A stretch of DNA of 64,000 nt, taken from positions 185,733-249,732 of the forward strand of contig NMRA01000431.1 of assembly GCA_002633005.1 (NCBI GenBank), given 5' to 3'. The notes below the pieces were generated by a model. That model made no database searches. It was not told the DNA's origin and saw only the letters and a program-made list of their open reading frames with translations. Position 1 is the first letter of the stretch, and every line of letters begins with the position of its first letter. A program made the position numbers and the translations under genes. Shown here in pieces: positions 1 through 13,600 of the stretch. This DNA comes from Phoronis australis. Taxonomy: Eukaryota; Phoronida; Phoronidae.

Positions 1-307
1 CGATATAGCCTCCCCATCCCCCAATGGTGCGCCGCCCATCATGGGCATGTAGGGATGATTTTGTATTTTTTGTGGCCATGGCTGTAGCTCCCTGATATCT
101 CTTCAGGATGTTTGAAAACTTTTGCATGTGTTTTACAACGGATGTGACAATGACTGTCCACGACTTTTTGGATAGCTTTGACTATAGCTGTGCCCCCTGG
201 TGGCAGTTTCATGTTCATAATTCCGCGAAGTTTTTGCATGAACTTAAGCAATTTCTATTGCAGAGGCAACAGCATCTTTCCATTTTGTGATGGATTTGAT
301 GTAACAT
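1..307. repeat. Roughly 145-bp CTAGTGGC repeat family, copy
   Basis: Contains GGCTGTAGCTCC followed by CTTCAGGATG, and later GCCCCCTGGTGGCAGTTTC near 190. Both motifs recur in the clear array at 47560-48830. It is continued at 1700-2330 and interrupted by the 1.4-kb element at 308. Confidence 0.6.
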
Positions 308-1699
308 GGAGAATTTCTCCCTTACACTGGTCACTGCTCTGATTCCCAAAGCCCCAGACAACTTATATGATCCCTTTTCAGCACGCCCTTTGTATTGATG
401 TAGATCTGAGCGAATGAAGTGGAAGGTAATAGCTAGCATTACTGTCTTAATAATGGTGGTCTTTGTTACATCCAAATTGTTTTTCTCTGGCATTTGCACC
501 AGTTAAAGCCTGTAATATGGAGAGCAGTTTCAACTTGGTTTAAATATTAGAAAAGACTTAATTTGCGTTGATCTTGACAAAGGGCCACTTCCCAAAAGAA
601 CGTTGGTTTTAAATATGTTTCATACCACTTTTCATTAGTCTTATTACTCCTGTCTACTTGTTTTTTTCTTACCGGGTAGGGTTGCTATCTTTTTACTTAG
701 TGCTTAAACGATGTATCAAAACAAAATAGAAGTCAGTTAACTGTGAACCCATCCCTAAATTTTCCAGATTACAGCTACACCGAACATGTCACAGCAAACA
801 AAACTACACGTGCCATTAGTTAAAGTTCAATTTTATTAGAACTCAAATCATAAAATATATACAAAAGTGCAAGTATGGTGATAACCAAACTGAAGATTTG
901 GAACCTCTGGACAATTCTGGTTGCAGTAACTACATAACTATTCTAGCTTTTCCTCAGTCATAAAAAATGAATTCACAGCTCTTGCCCACTGACCAACCTC
1001 ATCCACTGCTTGCACTCTCTTGTTGACTACAAAGCTAACCATCTTAGTTGTCTTCACAGGTGTTCCATTACGACTACAAGCTATCTATCGAAATATGCAT
1101 TTCCGCAAATAGCAGTTTTCCGGTTAGTGTACTACTCCTTGAGTAAAGTAGTTCGGCATGCACTGGGCCATAAGCAATGTTTTAGGAGTTATTGACATCT
1201 AATTTAGTCACTGTGTGTTGTTTATAGAATGTAGCTTAGTTGTATATTAAAAGAATAATCCACGTGATATTGTTAACTCTGATAAGCGTTTGTACATCAC
1301 CGAATATATCAATACGCACAGTCGTTTATCTTCAATCGTACCCAATGTTTGTAGTTTTTAGCTTAATGGTTCATCGATTTTGAAAAATCGAAAACCAAAC
1401 TTGGTTGTTTTTTCCATCTGAATACAGCTGTAGTATTTGTTTTTAACGAAAATTGTCGGTTAATGCATTTTGGAAATTCGCCAGTATGTACAGGACAGAT
1501 GTTTTTGACAGTTTATGGTTGGGTAATTACACTTAATTAGGTCTTACTCGCACTGGACAATGGGGTCATTGCAACTGAGTCCGACTCTGGCGCCGCGCTG
1601 TCTTTGATCGCAGTAAAAGCCGCTCAGAAAGACGAGCGGTGAAAAGTCACGCATATCTTTAGAAATGCGTGACTTTCGTGTATTCGTATTATTCACGGC
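308..1699 (-). mobile_element. 1.4-kb interspersed element, copy 1
   Basis: Almost the whole 1392-bp stretch matches, in reverse complement, 37780-39187. One end is the palindrome GGAGAATTTCTCC. The other end carries a hairpin with 12-bp arms AAAGTCACGCAT / ATGCGTGACTTT (about 1649-1682) and a terminal CGTG...CACG stem. It splits a unit of the 145-bp family, so it is a younger insertion. Family unknown: no transposase, terminal inverted repeats or poly(A) tail was seen, so it is probably non-autonomous. Confidence 0.8.
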
Positions 1700-2330
1700 A
1701 TGTTCTGCACCATCCTGTGGCCATTTTAAGTAATTTTTAGTCCGTGTTTTGCCATTAGCTTCTGTATCTGCCAAACTACTCAGAGGATCATTATGAAACT
1801 TGGCAGATGTGTTCCCAGTGTCAAGAACAGGACTACGGTGCTCTCAAGTAACATTATTTTCACATCTGTGACTGTATCTACTAAAAAGCCCTTGCAAGAT
1901 CACGATTTGGAAAGTCTATTCCTATTAACTTTACAAGGTATGGACAAATTTGATTACCACTATGCCTCCTAATGTCAGTTTGTTTTTTTGTTTATATCTA
2001 CCTCTGTATCTTTGGAGTTCTTTGGCTAATTTTCATGAAACTTGACAAGTAGTGTTGTTTTAGAGAGATGACGGCGCCTTCCTAATTTTTTGAGGGATTT
2101 GTCTTATTGTGCACCATCTAATGGCAGTTTTTATGATACTAAAAGCATTAGAAGCACGCCTCTCGTAGGCTCATTTCAATGCTCCACATTTCTCTTGCTA
2201 AATTTTACGAACTCTATATGTACTACAAAAATAGGAATGGCCAACCTTGAAAGGTGGAACAATAAGATTTTATGGACCAACCTGAGGGTAGGATGGAGAG
2301 ACAGACTTGTTTGTAGATTTACATGAATTA
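1700..2330. repeat. Roughly 145-bp repeat family, continued
   Basis: GCACCATCCTGTGGCCATT near 1708, CCTCCTAATGTCAGTTTG near 1967 and GCACCATCTAATGGCAG near 2110 are spaced units. The stretch from 2110 to about 2215 parallels 48722-48830, including AGAAGCAC and GGCTAATTTCAA-like segments. Confidence 0.65.
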
Positions 2331-4481
2331 ATGTTAACAAATAAATGAATTAGACTTTTCGAATATGGAATACCATTTTGATTCTTTAACTCGCTTTCTG
2401 TAAATACCACTGAATTTACAAGGACGATTTTCATTTTTGCGAACTGTTACTTGGACTTTACAATTGCTACATTGCAGAGTCATTACGTAGAAAATTTAAT
2501 GCATTGTCTCAAGAGAGGGATATTAAATTATGTGTACTCTTGTTATTTTACAAACAGCACTGTCAATTTCAACTCAGTTACTTGTTCCTTTTAAATGAAG
2601 ATTCCCCTCACTTGAACATTCTCCCCATTTGAAGATTTCCCCCACTTGAAGATTACCCTCGCTTGAAGATTCCCATTGCTTGATGGTTACCCTCCCTTCC
2701 TCGCTTGAAGATTCCCATTGCTTGAAGGTTACCCTCCCTTGAAGATTCCCCTCACTTGAAACTCATTTCTGCCTTCACTGTGCTGAGTGGCGTCATTGTT
2801 GATGACCTGCTAATTAACCCACCAGGAACAAGATGCAGTTGATGATTACCAAGCGTGATGTAATGTTTGTTTTCAGAACCCTGCTGTGTGTTTATATTCT
2901 AATTACCATGTATATAGATTCCTGGGGAAACACTCTGCTTTGTGAGGTGAGATTTGTATTAAGTTCTTTCAGGGTTACATCAAAGATACACATACAAAAT
3001 AGTCACCTGGTTTGCAAAGCAGCTTTTGATCAGTTCATGAAATTTTGCAGACATGTTACTATCATGGATCCGATGGCACAAGTTGAGTACTGGTGTACCC
3101 CTAGTGGCAGTTTTAGTTTTTACATTTACCTCAGTCTATCCTTTTGCCATCTCAATGAAATTGGCCATCTGGGGTAAGTCGAACATGTGGCGATTTTGTA
3201 CAAAAACATGCGTTGACTGAAACACTATACACAAGGTTATTACTCGCATTGCACAATGCTTGCTTTCCACTGTTTTTCCCATGTTTTACATTTGCTGAGA
3301 ACTGTCAGGCGTGGTGAGGAAAGCAACCATTGCTTGATGTTACCTTTACTAAAAATACAGACCTGTCTGTATATCATGGGACATTTTCCCCTGCATTGAT
3401 TACTCTTCTCCAGATTGTATTTGCCATCCATGCAAAAATATATAGTAACGTGAATGATTCAGCAACAGTCCCTCATCTTGGATCTGTAGTCACTTCCATA
3501 GGAATGGTAGACAGCATTTATAGAGAGTACCATTGGACATCGCATTTGCTCAATTGGATGTTGGGTCGTTTACTGTCCCTTTCTAATGTTGCTTAGGTAG
3601 TTAACACCAACCAGAGAAACAGTAATTGATGTGGAAAAGTGTATCCAAGATAACCAGGAATCTTCTAGTTTTAGTAAATGTAACTAAAAATGGTTGGTTT
3701 TCCATTTAACTTCTACTAAGTTTAGTTATCAGCATAAAATACTTGACAATCTCTGCAAATAGTTTTAGACAATGTTGTATGCCACTGGCAGGTAGTAATT
3801 ATTGCACCATCAATTCTGCTTCAGGGTGACACCTATCCTATTACAAATGAGAACTTTTTTGATGGCAAGTTTTCTAGAGATATTGAACATGTTCACAATC
3901 TGCTGAGGTTAACCACAAGTGCATATTAGTATGATATTAGGGGATGTGCCTACTAGGTGATCAATGGCTACCATTGAAAATATGAGAAATTGTTAGTTGT
4001 ATAAACATTATCTATAATATGCAAATTGCTGTGTTTACCTTCAAATGTATTTCTTTGTTAAAAGACAGAAAGCATATGTATTTCTGGTCCTTTGTTTTGA
4101 AAATGAATGCGATGCATGTGGTGTTTATTTTTTTTAAAAACCAGAATTAACCTGATATCAGCTTTTAAGTAATCATGCTCAGCTTCAGACTGATGCTGTT
4201 ACAGACAAGAAGTCAAGTGCTTTTTGGCAATAAAACACTCAGATAAATAGCAAAGCTGTTCATCAGTGAAATCTCAACTCAAAAAAATGAAATGTATGCT
4301 GTAATCGGAAACTCAATTCACCTGGATTGAGTCTAAATAATTTATGTGATAAGGACATTCTTTGTGTGTTGTTTTGAACTAAACAATATTTGGATATTGG
4401 GACCTACTGTTTGTGTGAATTGGCAGAGTAATGATATAGCAAAACAGTAATGGGGCAAAGTGCCATTATGATTGACAACAA
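2331..4481. other. No gene recognised; degenerate repeats
   Basis: AT-rich non-coding sequence. A degenerate tandem repeat with core CTTGAAGATTCCCCTC occupies about 2596-2765. One further copy of the 145-bp family (CCCCTAGTGGCAGTTTTAG) lies near 3030-3180. The open frames here show no recognisable domain. Confidence 0.6.
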
Positions 4482-4636
4482 ACCATTGGCAACGAGCCAT
4501 TGGCAACGAGCCATTGGCAACGAGCCATTGGCAACGAGCCATTGGCAACGAGCCATTGGCAACGAGCCATTGGCAACGAGCCATTGGCAACGAGCCATTG
4601 GCAACGAGCCATTGGCAACGAGCCATTGGCAACAAG
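4482..4636. repeat. 14-bp minisatellite, about 11 copies
   Basis: Nearly perfect head-to-tail copies of CATTGGCAACGAGC. Because 14 is not a multiple of 3 and the unit lacks stops, frames on both strands read as long repetitive ORFs. These are not genes. Confidence 0.97.
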
Positions 4637-7600
4637 CACTGTTATGTTAACAGCAAAGGAATTAAAAGGATTGATAATGACCTGCAAGTACAGAATGAAT
4701 GAGCCACCTTATTGACCTCCTTGTGAATTGTTCTTCATTCGGGGGAAGGCTCCTCACCATGAATTTAGCTTCATTTTGGCTTGTACTGTATGGGAAAAAG
4801 GAAGTTCTGTGTAATGTGTTCCAGCGAGAGACCAGTTGAATTATGATGCTACCTGTCTGTTATTTTGAAGATAGTATATACAGTTCATTTATTTGGTCAT
4901 TGATCTCTGTCACCTGCCTGGTGAGGTGTGCATTACCCTCTTGTTTGGAGCTTTGTGGGATAAAGCAATCAAGGAGGTGCCATAAACTAGTAAACCTTAT
5001 TATTCCAAATGGTTAATATGGGACTTTGCTATGTGATGTCATGCCCTCAGGCATTTGAAATGTATGTGCAGGTGGGGAGGTAGTGACTGACTGACTAAAG
5101 GTCCCATGAGATTACCCACAGGTAATAAACAGAGTTATTGTATTTTACTTCCTACTTAGGCTTGTTACTTGTACACAAGACTGGTGAATTTCTTTCTGTA
5201 ATTTCAAAAACCACTGTGATCCCTGCTGTTGGGAAGCCTTTGCTTTTCAGTATTCTGTGATTTACAAAAAGCACAAATTGTGGTTAATGCTCACCATCTG
5301 TTTCACATTAAGATGTTGCTAAGTGAAATGATGTGATGTCAGTAAGGCACTTTTTATTGAAGCATCTTCATTAAGAAATAGCCAGTGTTTGCTTGTGTCT
5401 TGTGTGGCTTTGATGGTTGGCGTGTACCTTCATGTGTGCATGGTAGTTAATGGTAAGGCCAATAACTAGAGTGGGGGGACTGATGCATACTCACCTATTT
5501 AAAAAGTGGACTGGAAAAAGAGTACTCACCATTGTAGGTAGCTTTCATGAAAAAGTCGCCTTTTCATGAGGTGTTGTTCCAGAAGCACCAACTGTTTGTA
5601 GGGGTTTGTTACATAAACCTAACCCTTTCATAGAGATTGAATTTTAAGCCATTAAGCTGAAACAGTACAAGAAAAGATGTCATGTTGTCAAAACCACAAT
5701 AAAAGATTAAACATTAAAACATAAAAACTGCTCAGTAGATTTGAGTAGTTGGAAAAGTGTGCTTTTGTAGAGTTCCTAAGTACAAAATGAATTGTTTTGC
5801 TAGGAATGTTGTCATAATAAGCACCCTGTATTGTGGAATTTTGTCAGAAAAGGCACCTTTTCGTAGTGAAATTAGACATGAAAAGCCCCCCCCCACCGAG
5901 TACCTCTCCCCAGGCCAGGTGGCAAGGATGCTTTTGGTAGTGAAAGTCTGGCCTCCTTGGGAAGTTGACAAGTCTCAAGTGTTAAGGAAGAAATGGGGAT
6001 ACTAGATGGAAAATAAAAAAGTTAAGTATTGTTTTGTGATGGTTATTAATAAAATGATTCTTTATTATTTTCAACAAAAATCCGGTTGTATATCTTGTGC
6101 AGAGTTTGTCAGAGAGCTGGAAACTGCCCTTCAGTAAAGTATGCCAAACACAAGCAGTGAAATGATAGTGCTTGTTGAGCCTTGTATCACTTGCTGGCTG
6201 TGTTGATACAAGACCCCATCATGTCAGCAGGTTCTGTCTTCATCGTTTACTCTACACATCAATCTTAACTGACTTCTGACTGATATGTTGTTAAGTACTA
6301 ATGTCTTGGAACTTTCAGTCTACCTATGTTATAGTTGATATCACAACTTATATCTCTGGTGAATCTAGGACATCAAGAGGGAGCCCAACTTTGGCCACAA
6401 CCTCCAAGTCTGATGTTCCATTAACCCTAGTAAAATTGGCTATTTTTTGGTTATGCCTCCGCCTAAATATGTCTGTGTAGTGTCTGTGGTGTAACCAAGA
6501 TTTAACACTTGTGCTTATTGTGCAGCAGTCTATTTTATTTTTATTAAAACTACATCAACACATCAAATATGTAGCATGTATTTTACTTACATTGTCTTGA
6601 AATATTGTGGAAGTCTGAGTTTGTTGACTTAAGGAATAATCACAAGGTGATTGATCCAAATTTAAATTTTCCCTTTGAAATAGCACTTGAATCTAGGAGT
6701 AAATTGAACTCCTCACAAAATTCCCAAGCACTGTTTTCCCAGGGTACGGTACACCTGTATCTACACCGGCTTAGCTGTGTCTGAGTGCCTTAACTGTGTT
6801 GGACAACTCAAAGGTAGAGGAGCATGTGTGTTGATAATTCAAAAACCTCCCTGAGTATTTTCTTAACCTTTTTACATTCAAACAAGCGGAGTCTATCAGT
6901 GATGGTGTTGTTACTATTCTATGTGAACCAACCTACCATCTGTCAGTGGTCAATGACTTCAAAGATGTCATCATTCTGCTTATAGCCTTCAGCTTACCTC
7001 AAGTCTTAGGGCCTTCAGCAACCAAATATGAAACTCCTATTTTGACAAAAGCCAATTTAATGGTTGAGGTTCCTTGTAGGAATTGGGGAAAATCTGAATG
7101 TAACAAAGTCTGTTGTCGTGTGATTCTGAATACCCACTGTGGTTTTTAGAAACTGTAATTAGTTTTTTAATTATTTAGTATATTTCTTTAGCTAATTAGC
7201 TGTGTCATTGCCAAAAACAACTTGACTTTATTGTTAAAACAGGTAATCGTAACAGAAATTTTCTGCAACTCCCCAGCAAAAAGGATTTTTTTGGAGGGGG
7301 GGCATCAGGTTTTCTTTTGCAATGGACCTAGATGAGGCCAATTGTAAAGTTTTAAGGAATCAAATTCAGAAATTGGTTTTTAACATCATTAAAAACAGGT
7401 GCTGAACAAAACCATACAACAGTATAGAATGGATTGTTCACTCTTTTGGCTGTTTGATGGTCATTTGGTTGTTTGATGGTCATTTGGTTGTGTCCCTCAA
7501 CAAGTGGCTATTGACATGGATGAACGTGCTAAGTGGGTAGGCTTTATACCAGTTTACCTCACTTTCTGTCACTTGGCTTGGCATCATTGCACTGTACAAT

Positions 7601-9190
7601 GGCCTGAGAGCCATTTAGCAATTCATAACCGGCAATTTCAAGCTGCTGAGGCCTGAGATTGGTTGTGCTGTGATTGGAGATTGACCAATCATGTTTTGAG
7701 TTCTGTGGACTGCAACACATTAGGTTTTCACTTGTGGCGAAAAGTCTTCCCTCATGGAACGCAAATGGTTTATAAAATTCCACAATTTAGCACTCTTTTC
7801 TCGCCGACTGATTACTTCAATGACCACCGCCATTGTGTTAGGATAGGCTAGTAAGCTCCCGCACATACTCACGAAACACTTGCTTTTCATTCACCTGATT
7901 TTCTGTGGTTTTGCAAGATCTCACTTTTTTGCTAGAAACTGGGTTTACTTAACGGTCTCCTGGTGTATTTACAATAATTGGGAGACTGAAAAATCGCATG
8001 GGGGATAATTATATGAATTTATGAAATATATAATTGATCACAATTTCACTGTTACTGGTTTGTGTTGAGAACCGAATTATTACTTAAGGTGGGCAATGGC
8101 TGTGGTGGAAATGAAAGTTTGCTAGAAAAATATATTGATATGTATTAAAACACTTGAATGCTTGCTTAGGTTTGTAAATGCTGTCAGTATTTAATTTCAG
8201 TTTAATAAATTTTCTGATCAGACTATGAAGTTATTAGCAGTGAGGGTATCCTTCAGTTGTGTGGAATAACCCTAGTACATGTGTTATGAGTTGAGCAGTC
8301 TACTTTTGGATCATCTTACAACTGTGTGTTCAGTGTTATAGTGCTGATAGAAGGAAAGCCAGTTCCCACCATAAAACCCTGTGGATGGGGTCATGGGGTC
8401 ATCGCAGGTAACTACAAAAATAAGCTGTTTGTTTTGTGCCTATTTCTGTACGAGATCCGTTGTCATGCATTGCTCATCTGCTGGCATTTCTGTGAATTAT
8501 TGGGGTCATTTTTGTATCGCATGTATACTCTTCGTAAAAACAATCCCTAGCCTGTTACAAGTGAGGTTTAAAATAGGTGTGATGTGAAGACATTTTAATG
8601 TTTATTTTCAAAATCCATTCTTCTAAATGTTGACACATAGAAATTGTTGTATTTGGTTTGAAAAACTTTGTCGTTATGCCATTATATTTGTATTTAAAGA
8701 TTTGTCATTTCACAACCACACTAATAACTATTTACCATTTGTGTAGGAGAGTTGTAGTTTGACAGTATGCAAGATAGTCCCAGAACTGCTGAGAATCTCT
8801 GCTCATAAGCTGTTAACTGCTTTCACCATGTACTTGAGCTGATAAGTTTTTGTTTTTTTAGTGAGTGATTTGTACCAACAAGACAAGGGCATAACAGTCT
8901 TATGATATTAGTCCCTGTGCCTGTGTCTGTACCTGATAATAACTGAAAATCATTGTTACATGCTGTGTTACTTTCCTGGTCTACATCTGTAGATGTCAAA
9001 TGCAGATTTTGATGGTAGAAATAGGTCTGATTTCCTTGCATACCTTTGGCAAAGTGAGAAACTGCATGCATTGTTGGTATGGAAATATTTTTAGTAATGA
9101 AGAGCAACAAGTCAAAATTGGTATTACGTATAACTTTCAGTTTTTTCCTAGTAGTGACCTTTTTTGGTCCCGAGGCAATAGCCATTTTCT
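4637..9190. other. No gene recognised
   Basis: AT-rich sequence with no conserved coding motif. A 21-bp duplication (GTTTGATGGTCATTTG) lies near 7450-7492. CCAAT-type motifs on both strands near 7660-7690 sit in a slightly GC-richer patch. The region probably belongs to the 5' intron or upstream flank of jag. Confidence 0.5.
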
Positions 9191-10024
9191 ATGGCGTGTT
9201 ATGTGTTGCAAAATTCAATGTTCAAAAAAATTAGGTTTGATGTAATTATATGTATTCGATATCTTATATTTATATTTGATCTTCTTATATTTATATTTGA
9301 TCTTATATTCAATGTTATCTACATTTATGTTTCATAACATTATATGTATTCAATGTTCATTACTATTGTATTAAATGTTTTGAAAATTTCTGTTCGATGT
9401 TCATATATGTATTCGATAATGTCACGTTTTCGTTCGATGTCTTCCGGTTATATTCGATAATGGAACTCTGGGTACATTGAAACGACGGCCGTGATTGGTC
9501 AGCTGTGTTGAGACGTTATTTACCCGTGTTCACAAATATCGATGAAATGGGCTAAGGAGGCACAGAACAGTTCTCACAGGGGTTTGCCTGTCAGAACACA
9601 CGTCAATGCACTCTTCACCCTTTCTTCACTTTGTCAAAAACTACATGCAAATAAGGAAGTGTTTTGAGTCATTTCACATCACAAGCCCTACGGATGAGCA
9701 CAGAAACTTTATTCTCTCTTGTATTTTTGACCCATTCACTCCCAGTGGAAACCAAGCTGAACTAAGAAAAATGAGGGCAAAAAAATGCAAAATCACCACT
9801 TTCCTGCCGATGCTCGACTAAAGCCAACATTAGAACATATAAAACGAAACATCGAACATATATACTAAGTTATCGCACATAAGTATTTTCATTATGGAAT
9901 TCAAATATTTTGACATCAAATGTACAAACTATCAGATCAAATATAAATATAAGGTTTCGAATACACATAATTACATCAAACCTAATATTTTGAACATTGA
10001 ATTTTGCAACACATAACACGCCAT
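9191..10024. mobile_element. Foldback (inverted-repeat) element, about 830 bp
   Basis: The left arm starting ATGGCGTGTTATGTGTTGC (9191) is repeated in reverse complement at the right end, finishing ...ACACGCCAT (10024). The outer 100 bp match closely; further in, both arms are AT-rich with TATTTATATTTGATC and TTCGAT motifs but diverge. The centre (about 9480-9830) is unique and holds a 71-codon ORF (9606-9821, +) with no recognised domain. It resembles a non-autonomous DNA transposon or foldback element. Confidence 0.75.
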
Positions 10025-10036
10025 AATTTTCTGGCA

Positions 10037-10246
10037 GTGTTAGTGCATTGGCATAAGCTGTGTTGCTATAGGTACGTAGTTGGGCATAAACTGTGTTGCT
10101 ATAGGTACGTAGTTGGGCATAAACTGTGTTGCTATAGGTACGTAGTTGGGCATAAGCTGTGTTGCTATAGGTACGTAGTTGGGCATAAACTGTGTTGCTA
10201 TAGGTACGTAGTTGGGCATAAACTGTGTTGCTATATCAAAGTTGGG
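10037..10246. repeat. 33-bp minisatellite, about 6 copies
   Basis: The unit contains TGTGTTGCTATAGGTACGTA and GTTGGGCATAAAC; copies differ only by A/G at one site. It abuts the right end of the foldback element. The ORFs across it on both strands are repeat artefacts. Confidence 0.96.
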
Positions 10247-10489
10247 CAAATATTTTGTACACCCCATAATTCACATGTAGAGAATAAAGCTCCATAGTTT
10301 TACAGTATTTCTATAAATTCTTTGTGCAAACATCTCAAATGTCTCTAAATATGTCTAGGTAAAGAACTAACCTGGCCGATGTTGTGCCAACAACATTTTA
10401 AAGTTCATCGCATGCGTTTGCGATGTTGTGTTTTCTGTTTAATATCCAGAAAACCCTTCGTTTTTTATTGTTTGTAAACAACAAGATTT

Positions 10490-10680
10490 ACAGTATGGTA
10501 GAATAGATACAATACAGTGAAACATTACAGTATGGTAGAATAGATACAATACAGTGAAACATTACAGTATGGTAGAATAGATACAATACAGTGAAACACT
10601 ACAGTATGGTAGAATAGATACAATACAGTGAAACACTACAGTATGGTAGAATAGATACAATACAGTGAAACATTACAGAG
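10490..10680. repeat. 37-bp minisatellite, 5 copies
   Basis: The unit starts ACAGTATGGTAGAATAG and ends CAGTGAAACATT. The five copies are almost identical. Confidence 0.97.
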
Positions 10681-13600
10681 ACACAAGCCCAAATGCAATG
10701 CCACACTTGAGTTTATAACCGCTTCAAAGTAGACATTGTTTGGTTCTCATTTCATTAAGGAAGTGCTTAGGTGTTGTGTAATTCATCTTTATTGTCTTTT
10801 GTACATTTACTGATGCCTTCATATTTGGAATGTTTTATGTTGAGTGTTTGGGAAGAAATGGTCACCTTGAACTGTACAGGCACAAGTAGTTGTGATAATT
10901 GTCCAATTTGTTATTAGCATTCACCAAATCATTGTCTTTAATCTTAGAACATGGCTTTAAAATTGTAATCTAGATTTTTCTGTTGTTGTGATTACAAACT
11001 GTGCCTGTAGAGACTGAAGAGAAGAGAGGACTACTATACCGTGGGAAATAATAGTCACATTCTTTTGCTGAGTACCTTCAAGTGGTGATAAGATAGAGAT
11101 AAGATTACAGGGGTCGCCCCCACGCTAACTAAACAACTTGGCAGTCAATCAGGCAGGCTAGTCATGATCTACCTTGATAGCACCTGTATGAGCAGGTAGA
11201 CATGTCACTCTTTATGGGTCATAATTGATGGTAGGTGTTGTGTTAGACTACTTGGGTCTAAGCACTGATAAGACATGATAAAGCACTGCCAGTCACTGAC
11301 ATGGTTCCAGGTTCTGTTGTGTGACCAGACTCATATCATCTTCCTATAGATCAATTATCATTTAAATTCTACTGTTGTTCAACTTCGCAAAATCCTATCA
11401 CTATACAAGTGTGACAGAGCCAGATTAGTGTTTCTTATGACCCTGAGCTATGTGGGAGGTGGAGTCCCAGGGTAATTTTTAGTTATTCTGCTAAATTTCG
11501 ATCAAGTTTTGTAAGACGCCCTTGTACCGGTGTTTCTGTTTACTAGTAAATACTGGTATTTTACTGCACTTTTTAAAGTCAGAACAGAATTTTTATCTCT
11601 TGGGACCAGCATATTATTTGAGCAATTAGATTGACTGTAACTAATGTATACACGAGCCAATTAAATGTTGGAAAATTTAGGCATTTGTTTCTCCATAAAC
11701 AATTGAGAGTAAAATGTATATTGGAAACTGAATGTCAGCATTTCAGAGGTGAGATAATGAAGTTGGATTGCATGCTGGCAGCACAGTAAGGATTTGTGGG
11801 AACTCATTCACCTGTATATTTAGCCAAATATCTACAAAACGGAAAATTTCAACTCAATAAAAGTATATACTAACGTTCAAAATCTGTAGAATTTAATTAT
11901 TGAGTTTATACCAATGGGTTGTTGTACCACTTGACCATGTCTTTTTAGTAAAATTTAGCAAAACACAACAATACCAATAACATGACGAAAAGTTCATTTG
12001 ATGTAAATTTCAAGATGAAAACTCAAAAATGCTGTTACAGTTTTGTAAATTATCGTTTCCTTTTATGCAACTTTTGACCTGTTTTCATACAAATCTGATA
12101 AAAGTCCTATTTTTGAGCACCCCTCGTGTAAAAGTGGAAAATTGTAAAAACAATTTCCTAAGAGCTTTTTGAAGACCAAGTTGCATAATGCATCGTATAT
12201 GAAAGCTTCATACAAATACAACCAGCCATTTCTCATAATGTTCCCAAGTAGTCAAATTCGGCCATTTTTTGAGGGCCCTACATAACCTTAAACCAATGCT
12301 ATGCATTTTACTATTTGTTCATTATAATTGTTAAACCAATGCTATGCATTTTACTATTTATTCATTATAATTGTTAAACCAATGCTATGCATTTTACTGT
12401 TCGTTATAATTGTTTCAGCAAGATCCATACCATAACAGCTCTAAACTATCTGGAACCAGCGTCACCTGTGGTGTTGTATAAGTATTTTAAGTATTTTTAC
12501 AACCAACATGGGGCGCTGTATAATGCTCTCCTGATTTTTGTTCAGTGTTGAATTTCTTCGTGTCTGTTTCAATGCATAAGAGTTCATACATTTAAATATT
12601 TTTATTTAACTCGGATTGTTTTTGGCTAAATACAGATTAACTTCTGCCCCCCCCCCCCCCTTTGCTAAGTCAACACAAGCGTAATGCGTAAACGAATTAA
12701 CTTGGACCTCACTCGGTCCTGACTTATGCAATACTGAACTCGCACACTTTAAAGTGTACCATCTGACAGGTCATCATCGTTGCCTCAATTTTCATGAGAG
12801 AAAGTCAACTTTGAGTGACCCGATGAATTTCTTCAGGGACGGGATGATGCAGGTTTGACACTCACTGTAAATCCTGTGAACTTTGATGAGTCACATGGCT
12901 TTCTCACCAGCTCACTAGCGTCCAAGCTTTGAAACTTAAAATAATGTCATTTGGCAATGTTTTGGCACATGGCAGCAAATGTGATATTTGGATGAGTTTG
13001 AGTTGTCATTTCTCAGTTCAGAAATAAGTCACCCTTGTGCACAACCACAGGCATCACATGATCATGCGCTGTCAATCGAGCCCTCCTCCTTGGGTGGACA
13101 AACTAAATCAGGGTGATTGTTTGCTTAGTTGTCAGAAAAAAAAGCTTATTTTATTTATGATGTAAGTCCCAAGAATCTTCTGTTTCTGAGTTATAATGGG
13201 TTTCCATTATTTGAGTACTTGGAACTCATGAATTCAAGTGTGCTGAAACTCTGAGAAGTTGGATTGCGGTTCTAAAATGTCAAAAAAGGATTCATTGCAC
13301 TGAGTATCCACACAATGGTGGTACGACACCTGCACACTCAAATACGACACCAACACGACCCTGAGGACAATTGCGAATGCATTAAATTAGCTGGGCTAGA
13401 ACTAATCAAGTTTGAAAACTTTGATGAGGTCACTGCCTAGGAAGACACTGAAATTCCAATGCATTTTGATAAATTTTAATTCCTTTTTATTTTCATGTAT
13501 AGTTCATTGTAAACCTGAATGTGCACTGAATTACTCCCTGTCCGTAGCTTCCATGTTAACAGCGACAAAAAACGATAGCGTTTCAGTGATTGTTGAGAGG

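Noticed and set aside
1544-1774. Shared ORF in the two 1.4-kb elements (RKSRISKDMRDF...)
   Set aside because: The frame overlaps the perfect hairpin and copy 1 ends with a stop where copy 2 reads Gln; similarity is explained by shared repeat DNA rather than protein conservation.
4342-4715. Several overlapping ORFs with repeated QRAIGNEPLATSHW-type proteins
   Set aside because: A 14-bp minisatellite without stops in any frame; no codon bias or domain.
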